Assembly (NCBI GenBank): GCA_021203545.1
Contig: JAJQAZ010000102.1
Location: forward strand, 21,384-60,556
DNA: 39,173 nt
Source of the DNA: Tannerellaceae bacterium
Lineage (GTDB): Bacteria; Bacteroidota; Bacteroidia; Bacteroidales; Tannerellaceae
Direction of reading: 5' to 3'
Shown piece by piece: positions 24,994-34,917 of this stretch (within the stretch, counting starts at the first letter, position 1; every line of letters begins with the position of its first letter). A program made the translations under genes and the position numbers. The notes under the pieces were generated by a model that was not told the origin of the DNA, ran no database searches, and saw only the letters and a list, made by a program, of their open reading frames with translations.

Positions 24994-27312
24994 ATGGCCA
25001 ATTTCAGACTAACTGCCACAGCAGTGGTTTTTCCTTATGCTTACATTCCACCTGGGCGGAAAACGAAAATACGCCGGCGAATGATACGATCCGTACCTAT
25101 AATATCAATGATGTGGTGATCACTTCGTCGATTAAAGAAACGAATGATCTGCGTACCTTACCCGGCTCCGTTTCCATTCTATCCCCGCAGGCTATCAGTA
25201 CCCGGCAAATCCATGCGTTAAAAGATATCTCCTCTCTGGTTCCCAATTTGTATATTCCGGATTACGGTTCCCGGCAAACTTCTGCGATCTATATCCGTGG
25301 TGTAGGGGCCCGTAGTAGTGGACAGTCTATCGGGTTGTATGTGGATAATGCCCCGTACCTGGATAAAAGCTCATTCGATTTTGAATTAATGGATATACAA
25401 CGTATCGAAATATTGCGTGGCCCGCAGGGAACCCTCTACGGACGAAATGCCATGGGAGGAATTATCAATATCTATACCCTCTCGCCACTGGATTACCAGG
25501 GTACCCGGATGTCGGTTAGCGGAGGAAATCACGGTCTGTTTAAAACAAAGTTTTCGCACTATGCCAAACTGGACGAAAACTTTGGTATTTCGTTCAGCCA
25601 TTACTACGACCGCAACAACGGGTTCTTTAAAAATGAATACACCGGTAATATGGCAGATAAGGAAAAGTCTACAGGCATGAAAATAAAATTAGACTGGCGC
25701 ATAACACCCAATCTGAATGCAGCCTATACCGTAGGATACGATTATACTGATCAGGGCGCTTTCCCGTATGGCCTGTATGATAAAGAAAAAGAAATCATTC
25801 ATCCGGTAAATATCAACGATCCTTCTTCTTACAACCGCCGGGTATTCTCCAACAATCTTTCGTTCGAATATAAAACCGGTGGGATTATCCTGACCAGTAC
25901 CAGTGGCTATCAATACCTGAAAGATGATATGCAAATGGACCAGGATTTTACCTCTGCTTCAGTGTTTACATTAAATCAGAAACAACAACAAAAAGCATTC
26001 AGCGAAGAAATTACGCTCAAAAGCAATACCAACCGTAACTATCAATGGTCTTTCGGTACATTCGGATTCTATAACGATCTGAATACACAGGGACCGGTTA
26101 CATTTAAGGAAGACGGCATCCGGGATATATTACAACCCGTATTTGACAACCTGGTGGGAAATACAAGTATGCCGGGTAAACTGGTAATAACAGACGAAGA
26201 GTTATACATACCGGGCGATTTTGAAACACCTTCGTGGGGAGTGGCTTTGTATCATCAATCTACTTACGATAACCTTTTTACAGAAGGACTATCGGTAACT
26301 GCCGGTATACGGTTAGACTACGAAAAGCAGAAAATGCACTATCAGTCTTCCTCTTCTATGGGGATGAATATGGTAATGAATAATCCTAATATACCGCCTA
26401 TTCCTGTTGCGCGGTACACTTCTGTTATTGACGACCGTACCTCACAGGATTTCTGGCAGGTACTACCCAAAGTAGCGTTAAAATATCAATGTACCCCTTC
26501 TACCTATACCTATGTATCGGTTGCGAAAGGATATAAAACGGGAGGATACAACGTACAGATGTCGGCAGATGTCATGCAAGGACAGATGCAGTACGATATG
26601 ATGAGTCAATATGCATCTCATCTGGCCTGGATGTATAAACCCGCTGCGTTGGATTCTACGATGTCTTATAAACCTGAACACAGCTGGAATTATGAATTAG
26701 GCATCAGAAGCGAGTTAATTAAAAACCGCCTGACTACGGAATTGACTTTCTTCTACACCGATATACGTGATTTGCAGATCACACAATTCGTAGGCAGTGG
26801 TAACGGGCGCATCCTGACCAATGCAGGAAAGGCCAGAAGTTATGGGGTAGAAGTCTCTGTACAAACAAAGCTGACAAACAACCTGACTGCTGATATCAAC
26901 TACGGGTATACCCATGCTACATTCCGCGATTATGTATATCAGATAAATAAAGATAATGAAGTGGATTGCAAAGGCAATTATGTACCTTATATCCCCCGGC
27001 ATACACTGAATGTAGACCTGCAATATACTAAACTGTTCCGGAATCAATTTATAGACCAGTTTACTGCCGCGGCGCAGGTGAACGGCACCGGCAACATTTA
27101 CTGGACTGAACTGAATGATATCAGTCAGAAATTTTACGCTACACTGAATGCAAAGGTGGGAGTACGGAAAGGCCCCGTGAAGTTGGATGTATGGGGGGCG
27201 TAATCTGACCGATACCGAATTCGCCGCGTTTTATTTTGAATCCTTTGGGAATCCGTTCCTCCAAAAAGGAAAACCGGTACAGGTAGGGGTAGACCTGTCG
27301 CTTACATTTTAA
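24994..27312 (+). pseudogene. TonB-dependent receptor 1 (siderophore/porphyrin type), three frameshifts
   Basis: About 770 aa if repaired. As printed, the barrel frame runs only from 25113 to 27203. Removing one base from T5 (25028-25032) and one from G3 (25054-25056) joins a signal peptide (MANFRLTATAVVFLMLTFHL, then AENENT) to the plug. Removing one from G6 (27193-27198) restores VWGRNLTDTEFAAFYFESFG and the terminal VDLSLTF at 27312. Plug and barrel motifs are clear: IYIRGVGARSSGQSIGLYVD, VEILRGPQGTLYGRNAMGGI-like, GYKTGGYNVQ. It is about 25 nt upstream of a close paralogue. Three single-base insertions, all in homopolymers, point to sequencing error or recent decay. Confidence 0.82.
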
Positions 27313-27338
27313 AGAACTCTGATAAGTTGTATAGATAC

Positions 27339-29429
27339 ATGAAGATTGTTGGAAAAATAGTTCTCTTTTTGATTGGGGGGTTAAGTAGTCTGTTGACCGT
27401 TTGGGCGGCCGAAGCTGATTCGTTGGCTCATAAACAAATTTATCTTGAAGACGTAGTCGTGCACTCGTTTAAAGAGGATAAAAAAATAAGTGAATTACCG
27501 TTATCCGCAACGGTCATCAACGGAACAGCTATCCGTAACCGTACAGTTACAGGTATGAAAGATTTCAGTTCTTTGGTTCCGAACCTGTTTATACCGGATT
27601 ACGGATCCAAATTGACATCGCCCGTTTTTATCCGTGGAATCGGCTCCAAGATCAATTCGCCGTCCGTAGGGTTGTATGTAGACGGTATGCCCTACTTTGA
27701 AAAAGCGGCCTTCGATTTCGACTTTGCTGAAGTAAACCAGGTAGAAGTCTTGCGTGGTCCGCAGGGCACATTGTATGGACGGAATACCATGGGGGGAATT
27801 ATTAATGTATACACCCGGTCGCCGCTCGACTATCAGGGAACCACCCTGAATGTTTCTGCCGGAAGTTATATGACACTCAACGGTTCCGTTTCCCACTATG
27901 GAAAGATCAGCGAGAATCTGGGTTACATGGTAGCCGGTAATTATAACCATTCCAACGGATATTTTACCAATCAGTATAGCGGCGATAAGGCGGATGCACT
28001 GGACGAAGCTTCCGGACGTTTCCGGCTGGACTGGCAGGTAAAACCGCAACTACTGATACGGTTCATGTCAACCATTGATTATCTGGACCAGGCCGGATAT
28101 CCGTATGCCCCGTATGACACGGAGACTTGGGTAACAGGTCCGGTCAATTATGATGAGTACAGTTTTTATAAACGTACGATGTCAACCTCCGGCGCCATGG
28201 TAGAGTACACCACGGACCGGTTCAAACTCAACAGCCAGACCACTTATCAGTACCTTTCTGATGATCAGGAAATAGACCAGGACTTTACTGAACAGCATAA
28301 CTATTTTGCCATTCAGAAACTAAAGCAAAATATGGTTGCGGAAGAGATCAACATCAAATCCAATACCGGTAGCCGTTACAACTGGTTGTTTGGTGCATTT
28401 GGTTTCCGGCAGGGCGTAGATAATAATGTAGATGTAAACTATCATACAAGGGATTCTTTGAGCCATAAAGAATACGATGTACCTACGTATGGGGTCGCGG
28501 TTTATCATCAATCCACGCTGGATGATATACTGATACCCGGATTATCTCTTACTGTTGGTGTGCGCTATGATTACGAACGGGCCTCTACTACGTACGACCG
28601 TTTTGCTACGGTAGGAGGAACCTATAAGAAATACGACGATTTCACCAGTAAACTCAATTTCAGCCAGCTAACTCCTAAGTTTGCCCTGCAATATACAACA
28701 CCGCGGGGGCAGATGATCTATGGAACGATAACCAAAGGATTCAAAACCGGCGGATTTAATACCTCTTTTGAGCGTGACGAAGATCGTTCGTTTGATCCTG
28801 AATATAGCTGGAATTATGAACTGGGTACCAAACTCGCCTTTTTCGAAAACCGCCTGAAAGCGGAAGCGGCTGTATTCTATATCGACTGGAAGAACCAGCA
28901 AATCTATCAACCCATGCCGAGTAACCTGCCAGGAGGACAAATGCTGAAAAATGCTGGCCGTTCCGAAAGCAAAGGGATTGAGTTGAGTGTTCAGGGCAAT
29001 CCGCTGAACGGATTAATGATACAGGGTGCTTACGGATATACGCATGCAAAATTTAAAGATTACCAACGAAGCGAAACCCTGGACTATTCCGATCATTATC
29101 TGCCTCTTGTGCCGCGACATACGCTTTCTGCCGGTGTGGACTATACGTTCTCTAACCTGGGAAGTGCACTGGACCGCATGACATTCAGTGTAAACTATAC
29201 CGGTGCCGGAAAGATCTATTGGGCAGATGATAATGTAGTAACCCAACCTTATTATGGTTTACTGAATGCCCGGGTTGCAGCAACCAAAGGAATCGTAACA
29301 ACAGCCCTGTGGGCGAAAAATATAACCAATCAGGAGTATATCGCTTATTATTTTGCTTCCGGAACGCAGCACTTTGCGCAAACCGGCCGCCCTTTCACGA
29401 TTGGAGCTAACGTAATTATAACATTCTGA
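27339..29429 (+). CDS. TonB-dependent receptor 2 (intact paralogue)
   Basis: About 696 aa from the ATG at 27339. Signal peptide MKIVGKIVLFLIGGLSSLLT with cleavage near WAAEAD; no carboxypeptidase-like N-terminal extension. Plug: SSLVPNLFIPDYGSK, VFIRGIGSKINSPSVGLYVD, VEVLRGPQGTLYGRNTMGGI. The barrel ends in GANVIITF. It shares the same plug wording with receptor 1, so the two arose by tandem duplication. The receptor is followed 4 nt later by an MFS transporter and then hemN and a protoporphyrinogen oxidase gene, so porphyrin or heme is the likely ligand; this is inference from context. An upstream in-frame TTG at 27327 is less likely as a start. Confidence 0.87.
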   Translation: MKIVGKIVLFLIGGLSSLLTVWAAEADSLAHKQIYLEDVVVHSFKEDKKISELPLSATVINGTAIRNRTVTGMKDFSSLVPNLFIPDYGSKLTSPVFIRGIGSKINSPSVGLYVDGMPYFEKAAFDFDFAEVNQVEVLRGPQGTLYGRNTMGGIINVYTRSPLDYQGTTLNVSAGSYMTLNGSVSHYGKISENLGYMVAGNYNHSNGYFTNQYSGDKADALDEASGRFRLDWQVKPQLLIRFMSTIDYLDQAGYPYAPYDTETWVTGPVNYDEYSFYKRTMSTSGAMVEYTTDRFKLNSQTTYQYLSDDQEIDQDFTEQHNYFAIQKLKQNMVAEEINIKSNTGSRYNWLFGAFGFRQGVDNNVDVNYHTRDSLSHKEYDVPTYGVAVYHQSTLDDILIPGLSLTVGVRYDYERASTTYDRFATVGGTYKKYDDFTSKLNFSQLTPKFALQYTTPRGQMIYGTITKGFKTGGFNTSFERDEDRSFDPEYSWNYELGTKLAFFENRLKAEAAVFYIDWKNQQIYQPMPSNLPGGQMLKNAGRSESKGIELSVQGNPLNGLMIQGAYGYTHAKFKDYQRSETLDYSDHYLPLVPRHTLSAGVDYTFSNLGSALDRMTFSVNYTGAGKIYWADDNVVTQPYYGLLNARVAATKGIVTTALWAKNITNQEYIAYYFASGTQHFAQTGRPFTIGANVIITF

Positions 29430-29433
29430 ACAG

Positions 29434-30639
29434 ATGATTGCTAAAGATAATATATCCAAATTAGGCACATTTTTCTGTCTCTATATCGCCCAAACCATTC
29501 CGATGAGTTTTTTCTCTACGGTGCTGCCCGTTATGATGAGACAGGAAAACTTCTCTTTGTCTGCTATCGGACTTTTGCAACTGATTAAACTGCCGTGGAT
29601 ATTTAAATTCCTCTGGTCGCCATTTGTAGACCGCCATACGGTAACCGTCAGTGATTTTAAAAAGTGGATATTCAGTTCCGAACTGATTTATGCGATCCTG
29701 ATCTTTATGGTTGCTTTCCTGGATTTCCAAACAGATTTCTATGGGATCCTTGCCCTGATTATCCTCTCATTCATCGCCTCCGCAACCCAGGACATTGCGA
29801 CCGATGCGTTGGCAGTTCTCTTTTTCAGCCGGAAAGATAAAAGTCTGGCTAATAGCATGCAGTCAATGGGTAGTTTCGGGGGTACCATGATCGGTAGCGG
29901 GGTGCTGTTGCTACTGTTTAAACAGTTCGGCTGGAATAGCCTGCTTCCCTGTCTGGCACTCTTTGTCCTGGTAGCTTTATTGCCGCTTCTTTTCAATAAG
30001 AAAATAGAAATAACACGGGATAAAGAGGTAACCCGTGCTAAAAAAGCCGATGTAATATACTTCTTTACCCAGCAGGGGATCTGGAAACAAATCGGCTTTC
30101 TCTTCCTTTTTTATTCCGGTCTGATCGGAACATTGGCTATGGTAAAACCGTGGCTGGTAGATTTGGGATACGATATGAAAGACATTGGTTTTATGAATGG
30201 AGTAGCCGGCACTTTTATGGGCTTTGTCGCCTCGTTTGCCGGAGGATTCATTGTCAGGCGTATCGGCAGGTACAAGGCCCGTATCCTGTTCGCTTCCTTC
30301 ATCCTGTGTACTACATTGTATTTCCTTTGGATATCCTTTTCAGTCCCTTCCGCGGCATTACTCTACCTGGGTGTTTTCCTGCTGTGGGGCAGCTACGGTA
30401 TGGCAACGATTATTGTTTATACTACAGCCATGGATTGTGTCCGCCCGGGGCGTGAGGGAACCGATTTTACCATTCAGACCGTATTAACCCACCTGAGTAG
30501 TATGATCATTGCGATAGGGAGCGGCAAACTGGCTGACTTTACCGGTTATAGCCGACTGTTTCTCTTTGAATCGTCTCTGGCACTGATTTCTCTGATCTAT
30601 ATTTTGATTGTTTTTAAACGGGAAACGGAGGACGCATGA
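29434..30639 (+). CDS. MFS transporter (AmpG-like)
   Basis: 401 aa with about 12 hydrophobic segments. QTIPMSFFSTVLPVMMRQEN and KLPWIFKFLWSPFVDRHTV near the N-terminus resemble AmpG/acetyl-CoA-transporter type MFS proteins, and TQDIATDALAVLFF is the family's conserved TM4 block. It probably moves a ligand across the inner membrane. Its stop overlaps the hemN start by 4 bp (ATGA), and it begins 4 nt after the receptor, so it belongs to the receptor/heme operon. Transport of a porphyrin is plausible but unproven. Confidence 0.85.
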   Translation: MIAKDNISKLGTFFCLYIAQTIPMSFFSTVLPVMMRQENFSLSAIGLLQLIKLPWIFKFLWSPFVDRHTVTVSDFKKWIFSSELIYAILIFMVAFLDFQTDFYGILALIILSFIASATQDIATDALAVLFFSRKDKSLANSMQSMGSFGGTMIGSGVLLLLFKQFGWNSLLPCLALFVLVALLPLLFNKKIEITRDKEVTRAKKADVIYFFTQQGIWKQIGFLFLFYSGLIGTLAMVKPWLVDLGYDMKDIGFMNGVAGTFMGFVASFAGGFIVRRIGRYKARILFASFILCTTLYFLWISFSVPSAALLYLGVFLLWGSYGMATIIVYTTAMDCVRPGREGTDFTIQTVLTHLSSMIIAIGSGKLADFTGYSRLFLFESSLALISLIYILIVFKRETEDA

Positions 30640-32006
30640 AACCGGAGGAACTGATACAAAAATACAATGTGCCGGTACCCCGTTATACCAGTTATCCCCC
30701 GGCCAATTACTTTACAGACCAGGTAGGGAATCTGCACTATGAAGAAGCGATAGAGGCGTCCAATCACGAATCGCCCCGGCATCTCTCTTTTTATATCCAC
30801 ATTCCTTTCTGCCGGCATTTGTGCCACTATTGCGGGTGTAATTCGATTGGTATATCCGGGCCGGAAGTGATAGCACGATATGTAGCAGCTTTACATACGG
30901 AAATAGACAGGGTAGTGGAGCGGTTGGATAAATCGCGTTGCATTTCCCAGATACATTATGGGGGAGGTTCTCCTACTATTCTGCCGGCAGATGAGTTACG
31001 GAAATTAAATGAGTACCTGTTGTCTTCTTTCCCTTCGATCGAGGAACCGGAGATTGCCATAGAATGTCATCCCGGATATCTCGACAGGCAGGCATGGGAG
31101 GCTTTAACCAAAGCCGGATTTAACCGGTTCAGTATTGGTGTGCAGGATTTTGAACCGGCAGTGTTGAAAGCAGTAAACCGCCGGCCTTCCCTGTTACCTA
31201 TGGAAGAAATAACAGACCTGTTACGAGCCGCATCAGCGAATATCAATCTGGATTTATTGTATGGACTTCCGTTGCAAACAGTAGAAAGCTTCTCGCACAC
31301 CGTAGAGAAAGCAGCCCTGCTGGCACCGGACCGTCTGGTGACATTCTCGTACGGACATGTACCCTGGGTAAATCCACGGCAACGCATTTTAGAGAAAACC
31401 GGCTTCCCTACCGGAGAAGAGAAAAAGAAAATGTATGAAACGGCTGTCGAATTATTAAAACAGCATGAGTACAAAACGATTGGTTTAGATCACTTTGTAA
31501 AAGAAGAGGATGAGTTGTATCTCTCATTGCAACAGAAAATGTTAAGCCGTAACTTTCAGGGATATTGTTCACTGCGTACTACCGGCCAGGTGTATGCTTT
31601 CGGCATGACGGGTATCAGCCAGCTCAACGGAGCCTACATTCAGAACAGTAAAGACCTGTTTACCTACATACATGCAATAGAAAACGGAACCTTCGCGGTG
31701 GAGAGAGGCTATGTATTGAATCGTGAACAGCAGATTACCAGACTGGTTATTCAAACACTGATGTGTAACTATTTTCTGGATATGGAAGAAATAGCTGCAA
31801 AGGTTGGCCTGTCATTAGACGAAGTAAAAAGATGTACCGCCTGGAATAATACGGTATTGCAGCAGTTTGCTGCAGATAACATCATAGAATATACAGACCG
31901 TACAATCCGTATTACTCCGCAAGGAACCCTGTTTGTGCGGAATGTGGCGGCATCGTTGGATAAACTGATGCAGGGATCCGTAAAGTCTTATTCTAAACCG
32001 GTTTAA
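30636..32006 (+). CDS. hemN: Oxygen-independent coproporphyrinogen III oxidase
   Basis: 456 aa, normal HemN length. The radical SAM motif is CRHLCHYCGC (Cys59, 63, 66, 68): the CX3CX2CXC pattern with the fourth cysteine distinguishes HemN from HemW. Other conserved blocks are VPRYTSYPPANYF at the N-terminus, HYGGGSPTIL, ECHPGYLDRQ, RFSIGVQDFEPAVLKAVNR and GLDHFVKEEDELY. It decarboxylates coproporphyrinogen III to protoporphyrinogen IX without oxygen. Translationally coupled to the MFS gene (4-bp overlap) and 3 nt before the protoporphyrinogen oxidase gene, which uses its product. Confidence 0.95.
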   Translation: MKPEELIQKYNVPVPRYTSYPPANYFTDQVGNLHYEEAIEASNHESPRHLSFYIHIPFCRHLCHYCGCNSIGISGPEVIARYVAALHTEIDRVVERLDKSRCISQIHYGGGSPTILPADELRKLNEYLLSSFPSIEEPEIAIECHPGYLDRQAWEALTKAGFNRFSIGVQDFEPAVLKAVNRRPSLLPMEEITDLLRAASANINLDLLYGLPLQTVESFSHTVEKAALLAPDRLVTFSYGHVPWVNPRQRILEKTGFPTGEEKKKMYETAVELLKQHEYKTIGLDHFVKEEDELYLSLQQKMLSRNFQGYCSLRTTGQVYAFGMTGISQLNGAYIQNSKDLFTYIHAIENGTFAVERGYVLNREQQITRLVIQTLMCNYFLDMEEIAAKVGLSLDEVKRCTAWNNTVLQQFAADNIIEYTDRTIRITPQGTLFVRNVAASLDKLMQGSVKSYSKPV

Positions 32007-32009
32007 AGA

Positions 32010-33374
32010 ATGCGGGAAAAAGAAGTTGATATTGTTATTATAGGGGCAGGGCTGACAGGATTGACAGCCGCCTTTCATTTACGCCGGAAGGGAGTAAAAG
32101 TGCTTGTCCTGGAACGTGAAGAACGTATCGGTGGACAAATACGTACATTTAATACAGAGGATTTTGTTTTTGAAAGTGGCCCAAACACCGGAGCCGTTTC
32201 GCATCCGGAAGTAGCGGAGCTGTTTCAGTTACTGGCTCCTGATTGCGAATTAGAAACAGCCAAAGAAGAAGCGAAACGCCGCCTGATATGGAAAGGGAAC
32301 CACTTCCATGAGTTACCCTGCGGATTGATAGGAGGTGTCACTACCCCATTGTTTAGCTGGTATGATAAATTCCGCATATGGGGTGAGCCTTTCCGTGCCA
32401 AAGGAACAGATCCGGACGAACCGGTCGGACTCCTTGCCCGCAGGCGGTTGGGAGAGTCTTATCTGAACTATGCTGTTGATCCGTTCGTATCAGGTGTATA
32501 TGCCGGCGATCCTATGAAACTAACCACCCGTTTTGCCCTTCCAAAACTCTACAACCTGGAACAACAATACGGTAGTTTCATTAAAGGGGCCATGGCGAAA
32601 GCAAAAGAGCCCAAAAGCGAACGGGATAAACTGGCCACCAAAAAAGTCTTTTCTGTAAAAGGTGGACTGGAAAACCTGATCCGGGCCCTGGGTAAAAATA
32701 TTGGCGAAGAAAATATCCGGTTATCAACAAAAGATATCCGGGTTAATCCGTCCGGAGATAGCTGGGAAGTAATAACAACTGTTCCGGAGGGAAACTTAAA
32801 AATAAAAGCGGGCAAAGTAATAACAACGGTAGGAGCCTATTCTTTGGTGGATTTGCTACCCTTTATTCCGGAACGGGAATTGGAAGCTATCACAGAACTC
32901 ACCTATGCACCGGTTATACAGGTTAGTGTAGGTATTAAAAACACGGAAAGCCTGCGGTTCAATGCTTTTGGTGGCCTGATACCCTCGTGCGAAAAGAAAG
33001 ATGTGTTGGGTATTTTATTCCCGGCCGCCTGCTTTGAAGGCCGCGCACCTGAGGAAGGGGCGGTATTCTCATTCTTTCTGGGAGGAGTAAAGCATTCGGA
33101 GCTGTTACAACTACCGGACGAAGAGATTGAAAACCTGATCCGGAAGGGGTTAACTGAACTACTAAAATTCCCTTCCTCTAAAGCCCTGGATATGATACGT
33201 ATCTTCCGCCATTCCCGTGCGATCCCTCAATACGGAATCGATACCGGCAAACGCCTGGCTAAAATAGAGGAGTTACAAAAAACATATCCGGGTCTGACCC
33301 TCGCCGGAAACATCCGCGACGGCATCGGCATGGCCGACCGCATTAAACAAGGCACCCTGTTGTCCTATTCCTGA
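32010..33374 (+). CDS. hemG: Protoporphyrinogen oxidase, HemY-type (FAD)
   Basis: 454 aa. The N-terminal FAD-binding motif is VIIGAGLTGLTAAFHLRRKG with the downstream LEREERIGGQIRT. SGVYAGDPMKLTTRFALPKL is the PPOX signature region, and the C-terminus GLTLAGNIRDGIGMADRIKQ is the second FAD contact. It oxidises protoporphyrinogen IX to protoporphyrin IX at the inner membrane. The fold is HemY-like; Bacteroidota genes of this type are often named hemG. It is the last gene of the five-gene operon. No ferrochelatase is present in the window. Confidence 0.92.
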   Translation: MREKEVDIVIIGAGLTGLTAAFHLRRKGVKVLVLEREERIGGQIRTFNTEDFVFESGPNTGAVSHPEVAELFQLLAPDCELETAKEEAKRRLIWKGNHFHELPCGLIGGVTTPLFSWYDKFRIWGEPFRAKGTDPDEPVGLLARRRLGESYLNYAVDPFVSGVYAGDPMKLTTRFALPKLYNLEQQYGSFIKGAMAKAKEPKSERDKLATKKVFSVKGGLENLIRALGKNIGEENIRLSTKDIRVNPSGDSWEVITTVPEGNLKIKAGKVITTVGAYSLVDLLPFIPERELEAITELTYAPVIQVSVGIKNTESLRFNAFGGLIPSCEKKDVLGILFPAACFEGRAPEEGAVFSFFLGGVKHSELLQLPDEEIENLIRKGLTELLKFPSSKALDMIRIFRHSRAIPQYGIDTGKRLAKIEELQKTYPGLTLAGNIRDGIGMADRIKQGTLLSYS

Positions 33375-33390
33375 ATATGCATTCGCTGGC

Positions 33391-33474
33391 TTTTCGCTGG
33401 CGCAGATTTAAATCTGTGCCTAAATTAACAGACGGTAAAGAAAGCACGGATTTAAATTCGCGCTAGCGCGAATG
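33391..33474 (+). repeat. Interspersed repeat, family B copy 2
   Basis: The most complete copy. ttcgctggcgcagatttaaa at the left end is the approximate reverse complement of the right end (gcacggatttaaattcgcgc and tagcgcgaa), with acagacggtaaag in the middle. It lies between two convergent genes (the protoporphyrinogen oxidase and the MerR regulator). It could form a terminator-like structure for both. Confidence 0.75.
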
Positions 33475-33481
33475 TTAGAAA

Positions 33482-33841
33482 TTACTCTCCCGCAGGGTCT
33501 ATCAGGTCAAAAGCTTCCCGGAGATCAATAAGCTCTTCTTTGATCTGTTTCAGGCGATTTACGATATCAGCCTGTTTAATTGTAGTCTCTTTATTATCCT
33601 TCAGTCGCTGGCGGGCACCGGCCAGTGTCATCCCTTTTTCTTTCACCAGGTAATAAATAAGCCGGACAGCTTCAATGTCTTCCTGTTTGTAAAACCGGGT
33701 ACCTTTGGCAGTTTTACGGGGCCGGATGTTGTCAAACTCCTTTTCCCAGAAACGAAGAGTCGACTCATTTACATGAAACATCTGCGCCACCTCGCTAATA
33801 GAAAAATAAAGCTTTTGATCGGTATTTTTTTTCAGTCCCAT
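33482..33841 (-). CDS. MerR-family transcriptional regulator
   Basis: 119 aa. The N-terminal winged HTH of MerR reads YFSISEVAQMFHVNESTLRF, then WEKEFDNIRPRKTAKGTRFY with QEDIEAVRLIYYLVKEKGMT. The C-terminal helix forms a dimerisation coiled coil (RLKQIKEELIDLREAFDLID). No metal-binding cysteines are present. It is 5 nt after the M23 peptidase gene and co-transcribed with it, a conserved Bacteroidota arrangement next to alaS. The effector is unknown. Confidence 0.9.
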   Translation of the reverse strand: MGLKKNTDQKLYFSISEVAQMFHVNESTLRFWEKEFDNIRPRKTAKGTRFYKQEDIEAVRLIYYLVKEKGMTLAGARQRLKDNKETTIKQADIVNRLKQIKEELIDLREAFDLIDPAGE

Positions 33842-33846
33842 ACTCT

Positions 33847-34830
33847 TTAATCCATGACTTGTCCATGATTCTCAGCCAACTGTATCATACGGTCGTACTC
33901 TTCCGGAGTCAGGTCCATAAAGTAATATTTGGCCGGATTATCGTGTCGTCCGTTCACCATTACTTCATAATGTAGGTGTGAGCCCGTTGATTTACCTGTA
34001 TTTCCAACAAAACCAATCACCTCTCCTCTGACTACTTTATCTTTTACTTTTTTATTGAATTTGTGAAGATGTCCATACAGGGTTCTGTATCCATATCCAT
34101 GATCAATTTCAATACAGTTTCCATATCCCTGTTTCCATCCTGCAAAAACAATAACTCCGTTTCCGGTAGCATATACATCAGTTCCTGTTTTGGCAGTAAA
34201 GTCCATCCCGGAGTGGAAGCGGGGCGTCCGGTAGATTGGATCAATACGCATACCATATCCGGATGCCATACGGGTAAGATCTTTATTAGATACAGGCTGT
34301 ATGGCCGGAATACATTTCAGGCGGTCTTCCTGGGTTTTGCCGACAGCTATTAACTCTTCCAGTGAGTTCGATTGTATATACATCTGCTTTGCCAGCATAT
34401 CCATTTTCAGGGTGGTAGATACGATCAGGTCTGAATTAGGTAAATCCAGCAGGTGTTCATAACGGTTACTCCCTCCGAAACCGGATTTACGTACCGATTC
34501 GGGGATTGATTCCACCTGAAAGATTGCCCGGTACAAATTCTCATCCCTTTGTTGGAGATCCTCCAGTATCTCAAATGCACCCGTAATACGTCTGGATAAC
34601 ACCTCAAACTGTGTTTGCAGTAACTTATTCTCTTTACGAAGTTGCGATTCCATCGGGGAATCAATAAAGTATAACATAAAGAAGAAAGTTGCTATTCCAA
34701 AAGCAATACCTGTACTAAGATGCCGGAGTACCATAAACATCCGGTCACGTTTGGAGGGATAAACCCGCTCATAATTTAAAGTGTTCGGATTATATATATA
34801 GTATGTTTTTCTTGTTCGTCGGAGCCTCAT
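33847..34830 (-). CDS. M23-family (LytM-type) peptidoglycan endopeptidase, membrane anchored
   Basis: 327 aa. One TM helix (residues ~36-56, GIAFGIATFFFMLYF) anchors a coiled-coil periplasmic stalk (~60-110) and a C-terminal LytM domain. All zinc and catalytic residues are present: HxxxD (His206, Asp210 in FHSGMDF), YGHLH (His254) and HLHYEV (His285, His287). It should cut peptide cross-links in peptidoglycan and may act in cell-wall growth or division. It has a good promoter (TTG, N20, TATTTTTG) at 34890-34860 on the minus strand. It is the first gene of a two-gene operon with MerR, divergent from alaS. Confidence 0.92.
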   Translation of the reverse strand: MRLRRTRKTYYIYNPNTLNYERVYPSKRDRMFMVLRHLSTGIAFGIATFFFMLYFIDSPMESQLRKENKLLQTQFEVLSRRITGAFEILEDLQQRDENLYRAIFQVESIPESVRKSGFGGSNRYEHLLDLPNSDLIVSTTLKMDMLAKQMYIQSNSLEELIAVGKTQEDRLKCIPAIQPVSNKDLTRMASGYGMRIDPIYRTPRFHSGMDFTAKTGTDVYATGNGVIVFAGWKQGYGNCIEIDHGYGYRTLYGHLHKFNKKVKDKVVRGEVIGFVGNTGKSTGSHLHYEVMVNGRHDNPAKYYFMDLTPEEYDRMIQLAENHGQVMD

Positions 34831-34859
34831 GTAGTAATATTTTCATATTATAATGCACG

Positions 34860-34890
34860 CAAAAATAATAATTTGTAGTACTTTTGCCAA
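34860..34890 (-). promoter_or_regulatory. Promoter of the M23 peptidase operon
   Basis: On the minus strand TTG (34890-34888) is followed after 20 bp by TATTTTTG (34867-34860), an ideal Bacteroidota -33/-7 pair, 29 nt before the ATG at 34830. It overlaps the -7 box of divergent alaS. Confidence 0.6.
34879..34886 (+). promoter_or_regulatory. -7 box TACTTTTG for alaS
   Basis: A perfect TAnnTTTG match; no TTG at -33. It overlaps the 20-bp spacer of the M23 promoter on the other strand, so the two promoters may compete. It would give a leader of ~150 nt containing the palindromic element. Confidence 0.45.
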
Positions 34891-34917
34891 TTGTTTTTCG
34901 GAATATTAATATAAATT

